DNA of 64,000 bases from Akkermansia muciniphila (GCA_945890645.1 CAMDCV010000012.1:1-64000), one strand, 5' to 3'. Shown: positions 34,617 through 43,969, counted from the stretch's first letter. Notes: generated from the sequence alone by a model not told the origin. Translations and numbers: made by a program.

Positions 34617-36215
34617 ATGAACCGACTGATTCTTTTCCTATCCGCGTTCACCCTCCTTGCTGCTTCGCCGCTTCAAGCTGCGGGCGATTCTACTGCTCGC
34701 CCCGAGTTTATCGAGAGGGCCTACCAATTTGGTGCCGAAGAAAAAACGCAAAACATCACGACAATCGGAGATCGGATCGCTTATCGTGCCAAAAAAGAGC
34801 CAGTTCTCGCCGTTGCCACAATTATTTTCTTGCTCGCTATTTTCCACACCTTCGCTGCAATCCCGATCACAAAGTATGCCCACAAGGTTCAACATGATCA
34901 TGATGAAAAGATTAAAAAAATCGCTCGCGATCATCACACCATGCCGGAGGAACAGAAGATGGTCTCCTTCAAAGCGACGATTCTACACTTCTTTGGTGAA
35001 GTAGAAGCGATCTTCGGCATTTGGGTCCTCGCCTTGCTTGGCGCGCTTTTATACTTCGTCGGCTTCACGGAAATGAAGGCCTACATTATGAGCGTGAATT
35101 TTACCGAGCCAATGTTCGTTTTTGTCATTATGGCCATCGCGTCTACACGCCCGATACTGCGCTTTGCAGAAATCTGTCTGCGTGCAGTGGCAAAAATCGG
35201 CAAAGAAACACCCGCTGCTTGGTGGCTCTCCATCTTGATCATCGCTCCGCTTTTGGGATCCCTCATCACCGAACCCGCGGCTATGACCATCGCCGCCATG
35301 CTTCTTGCGCGGAAATTTTATCCACTTCGTCCTTCAGCGAAATTGGCCTATGGCACACTTGGTCTTTTGTTCGTGAACATTTCCATCGGTGGTGTTCTTA
35401 CGAATTTCGCCGCGCCTCCCGTCTTGATGGTCGCGAAAAAATGGGAACTAACGACACCTTATATGTTCCTCCATTACGGCGATAAAGCCATCGCTGCGAT
35501 TGTTGTATCCACCGTTCTTTACTACATCTTTTTCCGCAAGGAACTCCAAAACATGGGAGCGAAAATGTCTGACAAGAATCATGACGGCGTGCCCGATTGG
35601 TATCAACGCGATACGCCGATCCCCCTGCAAGTGACCATTACTCACATCTTGTTCATGGCATGGACAGTGCTGTTCTCACATTACCCTCCACTATTCATGG
35701 GCGGCTTCTTGTTTTTCATCGCCTATAGCAAAGCGACACGCCATCACCAAAACCCCATCGACCTTCGTGGACCGATCCTTGTCGGATTCTTCTTAGGTGC
35801 CTTGGTAATTCATGGTGGCCTGCAAGGATGGTGGCTCGGACCGATTATCACCTCACTGACCGAATGGCCGCTATTTATGGGAGCCACGATTCTCACGGCC
35901 TTCAATGACAATGCCGCAATCACTTTCCTCGCGAGCCAAGTGGATAATCTTTCGCCCGCTCTAAAATACAGCGTGCTTGCCGGTGCGGTCACCGGTGGCG
36001 GTCTGACCGTCATTGCCAACGCCCCGAACCCTGCGGGCCAATCGATCCTTGGCAAGTTTTTCGGTGATGGAGTTTCTCCGCTGAAACTTTTATTAGGCGC
36101 ATTGATCCCCACACTCGTGACCATTGTCATGATGAAATTCATCCCCGATGACGAAGCGCATCGCCAACTCGGTGAGGGTGAGAAAGCGAAAGTCGAAACT
36201 CCCGCCGCGCACTAA
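34617..36215 (+). CDS. Putative Na+/H+ antiporter (Na_H_antiport_3 type)
   Basis: The 532-residue protein starts at ATG 34617 with a signal-like segment (LILFLSAFTLLAASPLQA) and has about eleven further hydrophobic segments. The conserved centre includes ITEPAAMTIAAMLLARKFYP, NISIGGVLTNFAAPPVLMVA and the late TAFNDNAAITFLASQV plus GGGLTVIANAPNPAG, which I recognise as the PF07399 putative Na+/H+ antiporter family; acidic and asparagine residues inside these helices fit ion exchange. The transported ion is not proven. ribE begins 3 nt after its stop. Confidence 0.83.
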   Translation: MNRLILFLSAFTLLAASPLQAAGDSTARPEFIERAYQFGAEEKTQNITTIGDRIAYRAKKEPVLAVATIIFLLAIFHTFAAIPITKYAHKVQHDHDEKIKKIARDHHTMPEEQKMVSFKATILHFFGEVEAIFGIWVLALLGALLYFVGFTEMKAYIMSVNFTEPMFVFVIMAIASTRPILRFAEICLRAVAKIGKETPAAWWLSILIIAPLLGSLITEPAAMTIAAMLLARKFYPLRPSAKLAYGTLGLLFVNISIGGVLTNFAAPPVLMVAKKWELTTPYMFLHYGDKAIAAIVVSTVLYYIFFRKELQNMGAKMSDKNHDGVPDWYQRDTPIPLQVTITHILFMAWTVLFSHYPPLFMGGFLFFIAYSKATRHHQNPIDLRGPILVGFFLGALVIHGGLQGWWLGPIITSLTEWPLFMGATILTAFNDNAAITFLASQVDNLSPALKYSVLAGAVTGGGLTVIANAPNPAGQSILGKFFGDGVSPLKLLLGALIPTLVTIVMMKFIPDDEAHRQLGEGEKAKVETPAAH

Positions 36216-36218
36216 CCC

Positions 36219-36812
36219 ATGTTCACCGGTTTAGTCGAAGCCACAGGTCGTGTCATCTCTCTGCAGGAACGCGGCGAGCAGGCGCAACTGGTGCTCGCTA
36301 TTCCTTTTGCCCCAGAACTTACCTTAGGAGAATCTGTCGCAGTCAACGGCTGCTGCCTAACGGTGGCGACGATCGAGGAACAAAACATCGTTTTTGATCT
36401 GTTAGCCCAGACCTTGGAACTCACTTCGTTAGGTGCGCTCCGAGAAAATTCTCTAGTCAATCTCGAACGCGCATTGCTCCCCACCACCCGCCTCGGTGGT
36501 CACTTCGTGCAAGGTCATGTCGATGATGTCGGCACCATCCTCGATCTCTCTCCACGAGGCCAAGACCATCGCTTAGAAATTGCTCTACCCGATAAAGTGC
36601 AACGCTTTTGCATCGATCAAGGCTCCATCGCCATTGATGGCATTTCTCTTACCATCGCAGAGCTCCACGAACACAGCGCCGTTTTCTGGATCATCCCGCA
36701 CACGATCAAACACACGCACCTGTTAGAAAAAAAGATCGGCGATTTAGTGAATCTCGAAGCCGACCTGCTCGCCAAATACGCGGCACGTTTTCACGCCCGC
36801 CCCTTGAACTGA
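36219..36812 (+). CDS. ribE: Riboflavin synthase, alpha subunit type
   Basis: Catalyses dismutation of two 6,7-dimethyl-8-ribityllumazines to riboflavin. The 197-residue protein shows the internal duplication of the family: [12 protein letters not shown] and [13 protein letters not shown] in the first half, [15 protein letters not shown] and [14 protein letters not shown] in the second, with a C-terminal helix for trimerisation. No other rib genes and no FMN riboswitch are present. It sits 3 nt after the antiporter gene, and its 3' end overlaps the convergent arsC by 22 nt. Confidence 0.95.
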   Translation: MFTGLVEATGRVISLQERGEQAQLVLAIPFAPELTLGESVAVNGCCLTVATIEEQNIVFDLLAQTLELTSLGALRENSLVNLERALLPTTRLGGHFVQGHVDDVGTILDLSPRGQDHRLEIALPDKVQRFCIDQGSIAIDGISLTIAELHEHSAVFWIIPHTIKHTHLLEKKIGDLVNLEADLLAKYAARFHARPLN

Positions 36813-37231
36813 TCGAGCCGCCCTGCCGCATACGCCTCGAACACACGAGCGATCTCATCGCGCACACGACGAAAAACGAGCATCTGCTCTTCTTCAGTTC
36901 CAGTCGCATGGGCCGGGTCATCAAAGCCCCAGTGATGACGATTGAGTTGTCCAGGAAACATGGGGCACGCTTGATCGGCATTGCCGCAGACGGTGATCAC
37001 GGTCTCAACATTTTGCTCCAAAAAATCGTTCATGTGTTTTGAGCGATGCTCAGAAATGTCGATGCCGATTTCCGCCATCGCTTGGATCGCCAGCGAATGA
37101 ACATAACCGGCCGGATTCGAGCCCGCGCTAGCGACGATGAAGTCATCATTGAGAGCACGACGCAGCAGGCCTTCGGCCAAATGCGAACGACAGGAATTTC
37201 CAGTGCAGAGGATGAGGATGGTTGGCTTCAT
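36791..37231 (-). CDS. arsC: Arsenate reductase, low-molecular-weight phosphatase type
   Basis: Reduces arsenate to arsenite for export. The 146-residue protein has the PTPase loop CTGNSCR (Cys9 to Arg15) and the redox pair Cys82 and Cys89 in [10 protein letters not shown], the arrangement of the thioredoxin-coupled (pI258/B. subtilis) class. [12 protein letters not shown] carries the general-acid aspartate. It is the last gene of the ars operon; its ATG overlaps the acr3 stop by 4 nt. The 3' end runs 22 nt into convergent ribE, leaving no room for a terminator between them. Confidence 0.95.
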   Translation of the reverse strand: MKPTILILCTGNSCRSHLAEGLLRRALNDDFIVASAGSNPAGYVHSLAIQAMAEIGIDISEHRSKHMNDFLEQNVETVITVCGNADQACPMFPGQLNRHHWGFDDPAHATGTEEEQMLVFRRVRDEIARVFEAYAAGRLDQFKGRA

Positions 37232-38286
37232 ATTTCGGTGGTGTTGAAAAATTTGCGTCGAAGATAAAAAGAAACATGCACCAGACCGATCAAGGCAGGC
37301 ACTTCGATCAGTGGCCCCACCACCGCGGCAAAAGCCACGCCGGAGTCGAGGCCAAACACAGCAATCGCAACAGCGATGGCGAGCTCGAAATTATTTCCCG
37401 CCGAGGTAAACGCCACACTCGCGGTGCGTGGGTAATCGGAGCCTAGCTTCGCTGCCATGAGGAAACTCACTAGAAACATCACGGCAAAATAAATCACCAA
37501 CGGCACCGCGATGCGCAGCACATCGAGCGGCAGCCGAACGATCGCATCGCCTTTATAAGTGAACATCACGATAATTGTGAAGAGTAGCGCAATCAAGGTC
37601 AGCGGCGCAATGCGTGGCAGGAAAATTTTTTCATACCAGTCCTCGCCCTTCCATTTCACCAGCAGCACGCGACTCAATACCCCCGCCGCAAAAGGAATGC
37701 CCAGGTAGATGAGCACGCTATGAAAAATGGCTGACATCGAGATTGGCACGATCACCCCTTGTAATCCCACATACGGCGGCAATACGGTGATGAAAAACCA
37801 TGCATAAGCGCTGTAAAATAATATCTGCGCGATGCTATTCAATGCCACCAGTCCTGCCGCGTATTCACTGCTACCCTTTGCCAGATGGTTCCATACCAAC
37901 ACCATCGCAATGCAGCGAGCGATTCCGACCAATATCAAGCCGACCATGTAATCCGGTTGATCGCGCAGAAATACCACTGCCAGCACCCACATCAACACCG
38001 GACCAATGATCCAATTTTGAAACAACGACAGCGAAAGAATTCTCTTGTTCGCAAATACTTTCGGCATCTCAGCGTAGCGCACTTTCGCCAGCGGCGGAAC
38101 CATCATTACGATCAATCCAATTGCCAACGGTATGTTCGTGGTGCCCACCGTCATCGGCGCAAAAAATGCCGCCGGATCCGAGATGACAAAATTCCCTAAC
38201 AAAACGCCAAGTCCCATGGCAGCGAAGATCCAGACCGTGAGATAACGGTCCAGAAACGACATGTTTTTTGCAATCGATTCCGTCAT
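37228..38286 (-). CDS. acr3: Arsenite efflux permease, ACR3 family
   Basis: Ten-helix BART-fold permease that exports arsenite. The 352-residue product starts at ATG 38286, inside a 4-nt overlap with the arsA stop (the track's start is in arsA). Key sequence includes [41 protein letters not shown], with the conserved cysteine of helix 4, and [20 protein letters not shown], with the conserved glutamate. Because arsA and arsD are in the same operon it probably works as the ATP-driven ArsA-Acr3 pump, a combination known from other bacteria. Confidence 0.94.
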   Translation of the reverse strand: MTESIAKNMSFLDRYLTVWIFAAMGLGVLLGNFVISDPAAFFAPMTVGTTNIPLAIGLIVMMVPPLAKVRYAEMPKVFANKRILSLSLFQNWIIGPVLMWVLAVVFLRDQPDYMVGLILVGIARCIAMVLVWNHLAKGSSEYAAGLVALNSIAQILFYSAYAWFFITVLPPYVGLQGVIVPISMSAIFHSVLIYLGIPFAAGVLSRVLLVKWKGEDWYEKIFLPRIAPLTLIALLFTIIVMFTYKGDAIVRLPLDVLRIAVPLVIYFAVMFLVSFLMAAKLGSDYPRTASVAFTSAGNNFELAIAVAIAVFGLDSGVAFAAVVGPLIEVPALIGLVHVSFYLRRKFFNTTEI

Positions 38287-40142
38287 GATAGAGTGGATTG
38301 AGAAAGCTCTAAAAGTGCCGCAACTCCCACGGGCTCCGTCGCTTGCCACGGCAGCCATGCCACACGCTTGGCATGGATCTGTAAAACTTCCGTGAGATAA
38401 CGATGCTCAGCTTCCTCACGCCGACGCAGCAACGGATCACAGGTGCCGCTGCCTAACAAACTTTGATTCATCACCCAGCCAAAGGGCTCGATCTGTGCAC
38501 GACGCAAGTCTTCTTGCAACGCCGCCGCTTCATGCACAGGCGTTGCTTCTGGCAAGGCGACTAAGATCATCGAAGTGAAATGCGGATCGCGCAATCGCTC
38601 TAACAAGTGCAATACTTCTTCCGGCTGTGAGGTTCCTGTCTGACGTTCAAGTTCGCGTTGATAGGCTTCACTGGCATCGAGCAACAATAGCGTATGCCCC
38701 GTTGGCGCAGTATCGAGCACCACGAAGCCATGCTCGCCCTGAGCAATTTCACGAGCAAAAGCGCGGAACACCGCAATCTCTTCCGTGCAGGGAGAGCGTA
38801 AATCTTCCTCGAGTAAAGCTCGCGCGGAAGGATCAAGATGATCTGATTGCTCGGCCATCACCGTTGCCGTGTAAGCTGCCGTTTCGGCCACGGGGTCAAT
38901 TTTACTCAAGGTCAATCCATCGAGCTTACCATCCAGCGTCTGCGCGATATGTGCCGCGGGATCGGTCGTGCTGAGATGCACGCGGTGTCCGTGTTTTGCT
39001 AAAAGAACAGCGATCGCTGCTGCGACCGTGGTTTTTCCTACGCCGCCCTTGCCCATCGTCATGATCACACCGCGCCCACGTGATTCCAGTTCACTCACCA
39101 TTTCCTCCAAACGCAACATTGCAGGTGCCTGCCACGCTGCAGTTTCGACGTCAATGGGGGAAGCAACATCGTTGTCTAACAAAAGCCGTAAGCCTGCCAC
39201 GCCAAGGATGTTCACCGCCTTTAATGGCACAGTGAAGCTCGGCAAGCTGCTGATAAATTCTTCCGCCTGCTGCATGGCAGTAACGCCACGCTCTTGCATC
39301 GCCATCGCGACTTTATCATCGACACAATCAGTCGCGAAAGTTCCATTGATGATCAGTTGCTGCTTTGAGACGCCAAGCTCGCGCAATTCATTCGACGTGC
39401 GCTGTGCCTCGCGCAAGGAAGCGCGTTGCGGACGACTGACCAGCACCAACGTAGTAAGTTCAGGATTCGCCAAACTTTGCACTGCCGTCTCGTAAATCGC
39501 CCGTTGTTTGTCCAATCCTGCCAGCGGTCCGAGACACGACGTGCCACTGTTGTTGTTATCGAGAAATTGATCCCACGCTTTCGCTAGGCTCATCAGGCGC
39601 AGTGTGTGGCCCGTAGGCGCGGTATCGAACACAATATGATCGTATTGTTTCACCGATTCCGTGTCGCCAATAAGTCCCGCGAATTCATCAAAGGCAGCAA
39701 TTTCCACCGTACAAGAGCCGGACAACTGCTCTTCCATACTGCGGAGTGCCGATTCAGGCAAAATGCCACGCATCGGACCGATCAAGCGCTCGCGATAGGC
39801 TGCCGCCGCTTCCACGGGATTGATGTTGAGTGCGTCCAGACCGTTCACACCCGGTATCGCAGTCGGATGATTGGTCAGCTTGATTTCTAACACTTCATCG
39901 AGGTTCGATGCCGGATCGGTGCTCACCAGCAATACGCGATTTCCTGCTTCCGCAAGACGCAGCGCAGTGGCGCAAGACAAGGAAGTTTTCCCGACGCCCC
40001 CTTTGCCCGTGAAAAAAAGATAGCGTGTCGCCGTAGCAGGCTCCGGCTGATAGCGCGGCAGGGAAAGGGGCACAGGCGTCTCGCCTGTGTTTGCTTTTTG
40101 AGTCGCAGGCAAGATGCCTGTGCTCCTTTCCGTTAGATTCAT
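38283..40142 (-). CDS. arsA: Arsenite-translocating ATPase ArsA (two-domain) with repeat-derived N-terminus
   Basis: Energises arsenite export. The 619-residue protein (ATG 40142, overlapping the arsD stop by 4 nt) has two P-loops, [11 protein letters not shown] (about 45-54) and [10 protein letters not shown] in the second half, each followed by a [14 protein letters not shown] signature. Counterparts of all three metalloid-binding cysteines of E. coli ArsA appear in [25 protein letters not shown] and [10 protein letters not shown]. The first 40 residues ([19 protein letters not shown]) are encoded by a REP-like palindrome and are not part of the ATPase fold. Confidence 0.95.
   Translation of the reverse strand: MNLTERSTGILPATQKANTGETPVPLSLPRYQPEPATATRYLFFTGKGGVGKTSLSCATALRLAEAGNRVLLVSTDPASNLDEVLEIKLTNHPTAIPGVNGLDALNINPVEAAAAYRERLIGPMRGILPESALRSMEEQLSGSCTVEIAAFDEFAGLIGDTESVKQYDHIVFDTAPTGHTLRLMSLAKAWDQFLDNNNSGTSCLGPLAGLDKQRAIYETAVQSLANPELTTLVLVSRPQRASLREAQRTSNELRELGVSKQQLIINGTFATDCVDDKVAMAMQERGVTAMQQAEEFISSLPSFTVPLKAVNILGVAGLRLLLDNDVASPIDVETAAWQAPAMLRLEEMVSELESRGRGVIMTMGKGGVGKTTVAAAIAVLLAKHGHRVHLSTTDPAAHIAQTLDGKLDGLTLSKIDPVAETAAYTATVMAEQSDHLDPSARALLEEDLRSPCTEEIAVFRAFAREIAQGEHGFVVLDTAPTGHTLLLLDASEAYQRELERQTGTSQPEEVLHLLERLRDPHFTSMILVALPEATPVHEAAALQEDLRRAQIEPFGWVMNQSLLGSGTCDPLLRRREEAEHRYLTEVLQIHAKRVAWLPWQATEPVGVAALLELSQSTLS
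40067..40126. repeat. REP-like two-hairpin element inside the arsA coding sequence
   Basis: Outer arms GGGGCACAGGC / GCCTGTGCTCC (one mismatch) enclose CACAGGC-GTCTC-GCCTGTG and CAGGC-AAGAT-GCCTG. Loops match the 13811 element (GTCTC; A[AG]GAT) but stem bases differ on both sides (CACA/TGTG for GGAG/CTCC), so pairing is conserved. It is read in frame as residues of ArsA. Confidence 0.85.
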
Positions 40143-40468
40143 TGTGAAACTTCCTTTCCCGTAAAATCGCGCACCCACTCGCGGCGCTCCTCTTGCGTGG
40201 GATAACGACCTTGCAAGCGCAACGAGCCATCGCAGAAGATCAAGGGCAAGCATTCTGTTCCCTCGGCGCGCAGCTTTTCCTGCACCGCCGCGTTTTGCGC
40301 AAATGCCATGGCCTGCTGACCGAGATTGAAGCGCTCAACCTTCACGCTCCGCTGCGTGAACTGTGCCAGCATCGCCGCAAAGTTGATGAGATCAGGGTCG
40401 ATGCTCGTGCCGCAAATGCCCGTAGAGCAGCACATGGGCGGATCGTAAACTTGGATGTGAGTGATCAT
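40139..40468 (-). CDS. arsD: Arsenic metallochaperone/repressor ArsD
   Basis: ArsD hands arsenite to ArsA and in some systems also binds the operator weakly. The 109-residue protein has the thioredoxin-like start THIQVYDPPMCCSTGICG with the vicinal cysteines (13, 14) and Cys19 that form the three-sulfur arsenite site; the extra C-terminal cysteine pairs of the E. coli plasmid protein are absent, as in many chromosomal forms. It begins 3 nt after the arsR stop and overlaps arsA by 4 nt. Confidence 0.94.
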   Translation of the reverse strand: MITHIQVYDPPMCCSTGICGTSIDPDLINFAAMLAQFTQRSVKVERFNLGQQAMAFAQNAAVQEKLRAEGTECLPLIFCDGSLRLQGRYPTQEERREWVRDFTGKEVSQ

Positions 40469-40471
40469 AAA

Positions 40472-40789
40472 TTAGATTTTTTCGTTAGAGTGAAAGTCAT
40501 CAAGACAACAGAAAAGGTTCATCAGGCAGGGCTTGCGCAAGGTATAGAAAACCTGTGTGCCACGTCTCTCATCGCTGACGATGCCAACGCTTCGCAGGAC
40601 GGAGAGATGATTGGAAACCGTAGAGATATCGAGCTGAACCAGTGCCGTGAGATCTGCGACACAGTGCTCCCCATCGGCAAGGGCATTCACAATCATCACC
40701 CGTGAGGGATTGCTTAACGCCTTGAATACATCCGCCGCACGACGGAATTCAACTTTGGTTTTCAGTCGTTGAGGCGCGCAGGATTTCAT
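40472..40789 (-). CDS. arsR: ArsR-family arsenic-responsive repressor, non-classical cysteine layout
   Basis: A 105-residue winged-helix regulator: FKALSNPSRVMIVNALADGEHCVADL, the recognition helix DISTVSNHLSVLRSVGIV and the wing ERRGTQVFYTL. The classical alpha-3 ELCVCDL metalloid site is reduced to one cysteine (HCVADL, Cys43). Other cysteines are Cys4 and a C-terminal set, Cys88, 94 and 95 (PCLMNLFCC), recalling ArsRs whose arsenite site lies at the C-terminus. ATG 40789 is preferred over the track's TTG at 40798, which overlaps the -10 box. First gene of the operon. Confidence 0.93.
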   Translation of the reverse strand: MKSCAPQRLKTKVEFRRAADVFKALSNPSRVMIVNALADGEHCVADLTALVQLDISTVSNHLSVLRSVGIVSDERRGTQVFYTLRKPCLMNLFCCLDDFHSNEKI

Positions 40790-40797
40790 AACAAGCA

Positions 40798-40835
40798 ATA
40801 CTTTGCCATTTTGCCAAATATGTCAAGTAATGACA
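40798..40835 (-). promoter_or_regulatory. ars operon promoter with overlapping ArsR operator
   Basis: TTGACA, a 17-bp spacer, AAGTAT on the minus strand, with eight bases from the -10 box to the arsR ATG. The -35 box is half of a perfect inverted repeat TGTCA-TTACT-TGACA (40821-40835), so a bound repressor would block polymerase. Transcription should start within a base or two of the ATG. Confidence 0.7.
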
Positions 40836-40878
40836 TTTTTCTATGACAGAGATTTCCCCAAGATGGCGTGAAAACCTC

Positions 40879-40907
40879 TTGTGATGACACGCGATCACGC
40901 ATAATCT
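40879..40907 (+). promoter_or_regulatory. clpX promoter
   Basis: TTGTGA, a 17-bp spacer, TAATCT, 25 bp before the ATG; predicted leader of about 19 nt. GATCACGC in the spacer is not part of an obvious operator. Confidence 0.5.
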
Positions 40908-40932
40908 AGTCGAACGTTACCCACTTCCTTTC

Positions 40933-42219
40933 ATGGCACGCTCCTCCAATCTATCCATGTGTTCTTTCTGCGGCAAAGGGCATTCTGAAGTCAAAAAGCT
41001 CATCGCTGGCCCAGGCGTGTATATCTGCAATGAATGTGTGGATTTGTGTGTCTCCATCCTCGAAAAGGAATTCCGCGCGGCCGATGCCGGAAAAGCCAGC
41101 ACCGCCAAGGGCAAAAGACAAGCCCTGCCGACACCCGCTGAAATCCGCGCCAATCTCGACCAGCATGTGATCGGTCAGGAGCACGCGAAAAAAGTTCTCT
41201 CGGTCGCCGTGTACAATCACTACCAGCGCCTCAATCAACCCACAGGCAGCGATGCCAAAGAATACGAAGGTGTGGAGATCGAAAAATCGAACGTCCTCTT
41301 GCTCGGCCCGACTGGTTCGGGAAAAACGTTACTCGCCCGCACGCTTGCGCGCACGCTCGACGTGCCGTTTTGCATTGTCGATGCCACCACTCTCACAGAA
41401 GCAGGCTACGTCGGTGAGGATGTGGAAAACATCATTTTGCGTTTGTTGCAGGCAGCGGATTTCGACATCGCCAAGGCTGAGCGCGGCATCATTTACGTCG
41501 ATGAGATCGACAAGATCGGACGCAAAACAGAGAATGTTTCCATCACCCGCGATGTCTCGGGTGAAGGCGTGCAGCAGGCCTTGCTGAAAATTCTCGAAGG
41601 CACCATCTGCAATGTGCCACCACAGGGCGGACGCAAGCATCCGCAACAGGAATACATCCAGGTAAACACCGAAAAAATTCTTTTCATCTGCGGTGGAGCC
41701 TTTGTGGGACTGGAAGATAAAATCCGTCGCCGCCTCGGCAAAAACACACTCGGTTTCCATGCAGGAGAAACCAGCAATGAGGCGCTTGACCCAAACAAAA
41801 ACGTGCTCGAACTCACTGTGCCGGAAGATCTCTTACACTTTGGTTTGATCCCCGAATTCATCGGAAGACTGCCCGTCATTTCCTCGCTGCGCCAATTGAC
41901 AGAAGAGGAACTCGTGGCGATTCTCACCGAACCGAAAAACGCTCTCAGCCGTCAGTATGCCAAACAACTTTCACTCAACAATGTGAAACTCAACGTCACC
42001 CGCGATGCCCTCAAAGCCTTCGCCGAGGAAGCCATCAAACGCGGCACCGGTGCTCGTGCGCTGCGCTCGATCTTCGAACGCATCATGCTCGATGTGATGT
42101 ATGAAATTCCTTCGCGCAACGACGTGGAAATGGTCACCATCACCCGCCAAGCAGTCACGGGAGAAAAACCACCCACCCTCAAAAAACGCCGCACTGACGG
42201 CAAGGAAGACGCTGCCTGA
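40933..42219 (+). CDS. clpX: ATP-dependent protease ATP-binding subunit ClpX
   Basis: Hexameric unfoldase that feeds substrates to ClpP. The 428-residue protein has the N-terminal C4 zinc domain ([19 protein letters not shown]...CNECVDLC), Walker [14 protein letters not shown], pore loop GYVGEDVE, Walker [14 protein letters not shown], the RKH loop ([10 protein letters not shown]), and the LGFHAGE region where the ClpP-binding IGF loop sits in other species. clpP is not adjacent. rhaB starts 25 nt after its stop, so some co-transcription is possible. Confidence 0.97.
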   Translation: MARSSNLSMCSFCGKGHSEVKKLIAGPGVYICNECVDLCVSILEKEFRAADAGKASTAKGKRQALPTPAEIRANLDQHVIGQEHAKKVLSVAVYNHYQRLNQPTGSDAKEYEGVEIEKSNVLLLGPTGSGKTLLARTLARTLDVPFCIVDATTLTEAGYVGEDVENIILRLLQAADFDIAKAERGIIYVDEIDKIGRKTENVSITRDVSGEGVQQALLKILEGTICNVPPQGGRKHPQQEYIQVNTEKILFICGGAFVGLEDKIRRRLGKNTLGFHAGETSNEALDPNKNVLELTVPEDLLHFGLIPEFIGRLPVISSLRQLTEEELVAILTEPKNALSRQYAKQLSLNNVKLNVTRDALKAFAEEAIKRGTGARALRSIFERIMLDVMYEIPSRNDVEMVTITRQAVTGEKPPTLKKRRTDGKEDAA

Positions 42220-42244
42220 GCATCCTTCATCGACTCTCTTCGCC

Positions 42245-43735
42245 ATGCCAAAGAAAGTATTTTTATCCATCGATCTCGGCGCCGGTTCCGGCCGCATCAT
42301 CGCCGCGAAAACAGATTTTCAACACCTCTATCTCGAGGAAGTCCATCGTTTCGGAAATCCTGGCACGGATCTTCCCGGCGGTTCGTACTGGAATGTCATC
42401 GGACTCTATCGCGAAATTTTGGAAGGACTGCGCAAAGCCGTTGCTACGTATGGCGATAGGATTTGCTCGATCGGCATCGATACTTGGGGTTGCGACTTTG
42501 GATTGCTCGATGGCAATGGTCGTTTGCTTGGCATGCCGCACCAGTATCGCGATTCGCGCTTCGAAGGCATGGCGGATCAAATGCACGCGCTCATCGATGA
42601 GCATCGCATTTTCGAGCAAACCGGTGTGCGCACGAATTTTTACAATAGTTCCCTGCATTTGTTAGCCGAGCAACTGCGGCAATCCCCTTCGCTACTCCAC
42701 GCCGAGCGACTGCTATTTGTGCCCGATCTACTGGCCTATTGGCTCACAGGCGTGATGGCGAACGAGCGCACGGTTGCCTCGACGTCGCAATTGTTTGACC
42801 CACACACGAACGACTGGGCATGGCCGGTCATCGATGCACTCGGTTTGCCGCGTCGCATTTTTGGCAATGTCGTCGCGCCCGGGACCATCCTCGGTCCTGT
42901 GCGTGAGGAAGTGGCCGAATACATTGGAAAAACGGGCATTCCCGTGATCGCCTCCGCGAGCCACGACACTGCCTCCGCTGTCGCAGGAATTCCAATGAAT
43001 CAGGGCGACAATCTTTGGCTGTCTTCCGGAACCTGGTCGATCATGGGCCTTGAAACCGCGCAAGCGATCACCAGTGACGCGGCATTTCAGGCAGGGTTTT
43101 GCAATGAACTCGGCCATAGCGACACGGTACGTTTTTTGAAAAACATCTCCGGACTTTGGTTGATTCAGGAATGCAAACGCCAATGGTCCATCGATGGCGA
43201 AGACCTCGACTACGCCGCACTTGCCGAGTTGGCGATTGAAGCCCCCGCTTTCACCGCTTTCATTGATCCCGATCATCCGAGCTTCTCTACTCCAGGCGAC
43301 ATGCCGGAAAAAATCCAAGAATACTGCCGCGCTACGGGACAAGATGTACCGCTCGTGAAAGGAAAAATTTTACGCGTCGCCACTGATTCGATCGCGCTGA
43401 AATACCGCGTCACCTATGACAAGATTCGCAACCTCACAGGTTCCTCATTCGCCCGACTCCACGTCGGCGGCGGTGGCATCCAGAATGCCCATCTCACCCA
43501 AGCCACCGCTGACGCGCTCGGCATCGAAGTGATCGCAGGTCCCGTAGAGGCCACCTCTTGTGGTAACATCGCGGTGCAAATGATCGCCACCGGACATTTG
43601 CGATCGATGGTCGAAGCTAGGGCCCTGATCAAAGACTCCTTCGAATTCAAAACCTTCCAACCAAGCGATTCCGCTGCGTGGGAGGCGGCGTATGAAAAGT
43701 TTCTCATCGCAACAAAATCGCGCACATCGATTTAG
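42245..43735 (+). CDS. rhaB: Rhamnulokinase (FGGY carbohydrate kinase)
   Basis: Phosphorylates L-rhamnulose (or a related ketose) at C1. Start is ATG 42245 (496 residues); the track's upstream part lies in clpX in another frame. FGGY features are SIDLGAGSGRII at the N-terminus, GIDTWGCDFGLLD, MPHQYRDSR, SHDTASAVAGIP, LSSGTWSIMG and the ATP-binding LHVGGGGIQNAHLTQATADALG. This pattern is closest to RhaB, though fuculokinase-type specificity cannot be excluded. No rhamnose isomerase or aldolase is nearby; an MFS transporter follows. Confidence 0.88.
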   Translation: MPKKVFLSIDLGAGSGRIIAAKTDFQHLYLEEVHRFGNPGTDLPGGSYWNVIGLYREILEGLRKAVATYGDRICSIGIDTWGCDFGLLDGNGRLLGMPHQYRDSRFEGMADQMHALIDEHRIFEQTGVRTNFYNSSLHLLAEQLRQSPSLLHAERLLFVPDLLAYWLTGVMANERTVASTSQLFDPHTNDWAWPVIDALGLPRRIFGNVVAPGTILGPVREEVAEYIGKTGIPVIASASHDTASAVAGIPMNQGDNLWLSSGTWSIMGLETAQAITSDAAFQAGFCNELGHSDTVRFLKNISGLWLIQECKRQWSIDGEDLDYAALAELAIEAPAFTAFIDPDHPSFSTPGDMPEKIQEYCRATGQDVPLVKGKILRVATDSIALKYRVTYDKIRNLTGSSFARLHVGGGGIQNAHLTQATADALGIEVIAGPVEATSCGNIAVQMIATGHLRSMVEARALIKDSFEFKTFQPSDSAAWEAAYEKFLIATKSRTSI

Positions 43736-43933
43736 CTTAAGGCCTTGGACTGCGTTGAGCATCACCGCTTTGCTTGGTTCTCCACCATTCGATGAAGGGG
43801 ATATCCCTAACCCGAACCGACTCTCCCATTTGCCAAACGCTCACCCGCTTACCAAAATGCTGCGATTCTCGCAGCAGTCCAAGGCGGCATGCGCCGCTCG
43901 CAGCAAGCGTACGCCAGTTCCGCAATTCGGTGA
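43736..43933. repeat. Intergenic region with competing hairpins
   Basis: TGCTGCGA (43858-43865) can pair perfectly with TCGCAGCA at 43869-43876 or with a second copy at 43898-43905, the latter enclosing a GCGGC-ATGC-GCCGC hairpin (43884-43897). No T-run follows. This could be a repeat of the REP type or a switch-like RNA before the transporter. A 62-residue minus-strand frame here is not convincing. Confidence 0.45.
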
Positions 43934-43962
43934 TTGCAGGAGCACGGGCTTTCCTCTAGGAA
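43934..43962 (+). promoter_or_regulatory. MFS transporter promoter, leaderless geometry
   Basis: TTGCAG, a 17-bp spacer, TAGGAA, then seven bases (TTCTGGC) to the ATG at 43970. The TTG of the -35 box is the start chosen in the ORF track. Confidence 0.6.
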
Positions 43963-43969
43963 TTCTGGC

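Noticed and set aside
38968-39495. 175-aa plus-strand ORF inside arsA
   Set aside because: Antisense shadow of the ArsA coding sequence; low-complexity Ser/Thr/Pro composition.
43737-43925. 62-aa minus-strand ORF between rhaB and the MFS gene
   Set aside because: It overlaps the hairpin cluster, has no supported start or promoter, and no convincing homology; more likely a frame through repeat-like DNA.
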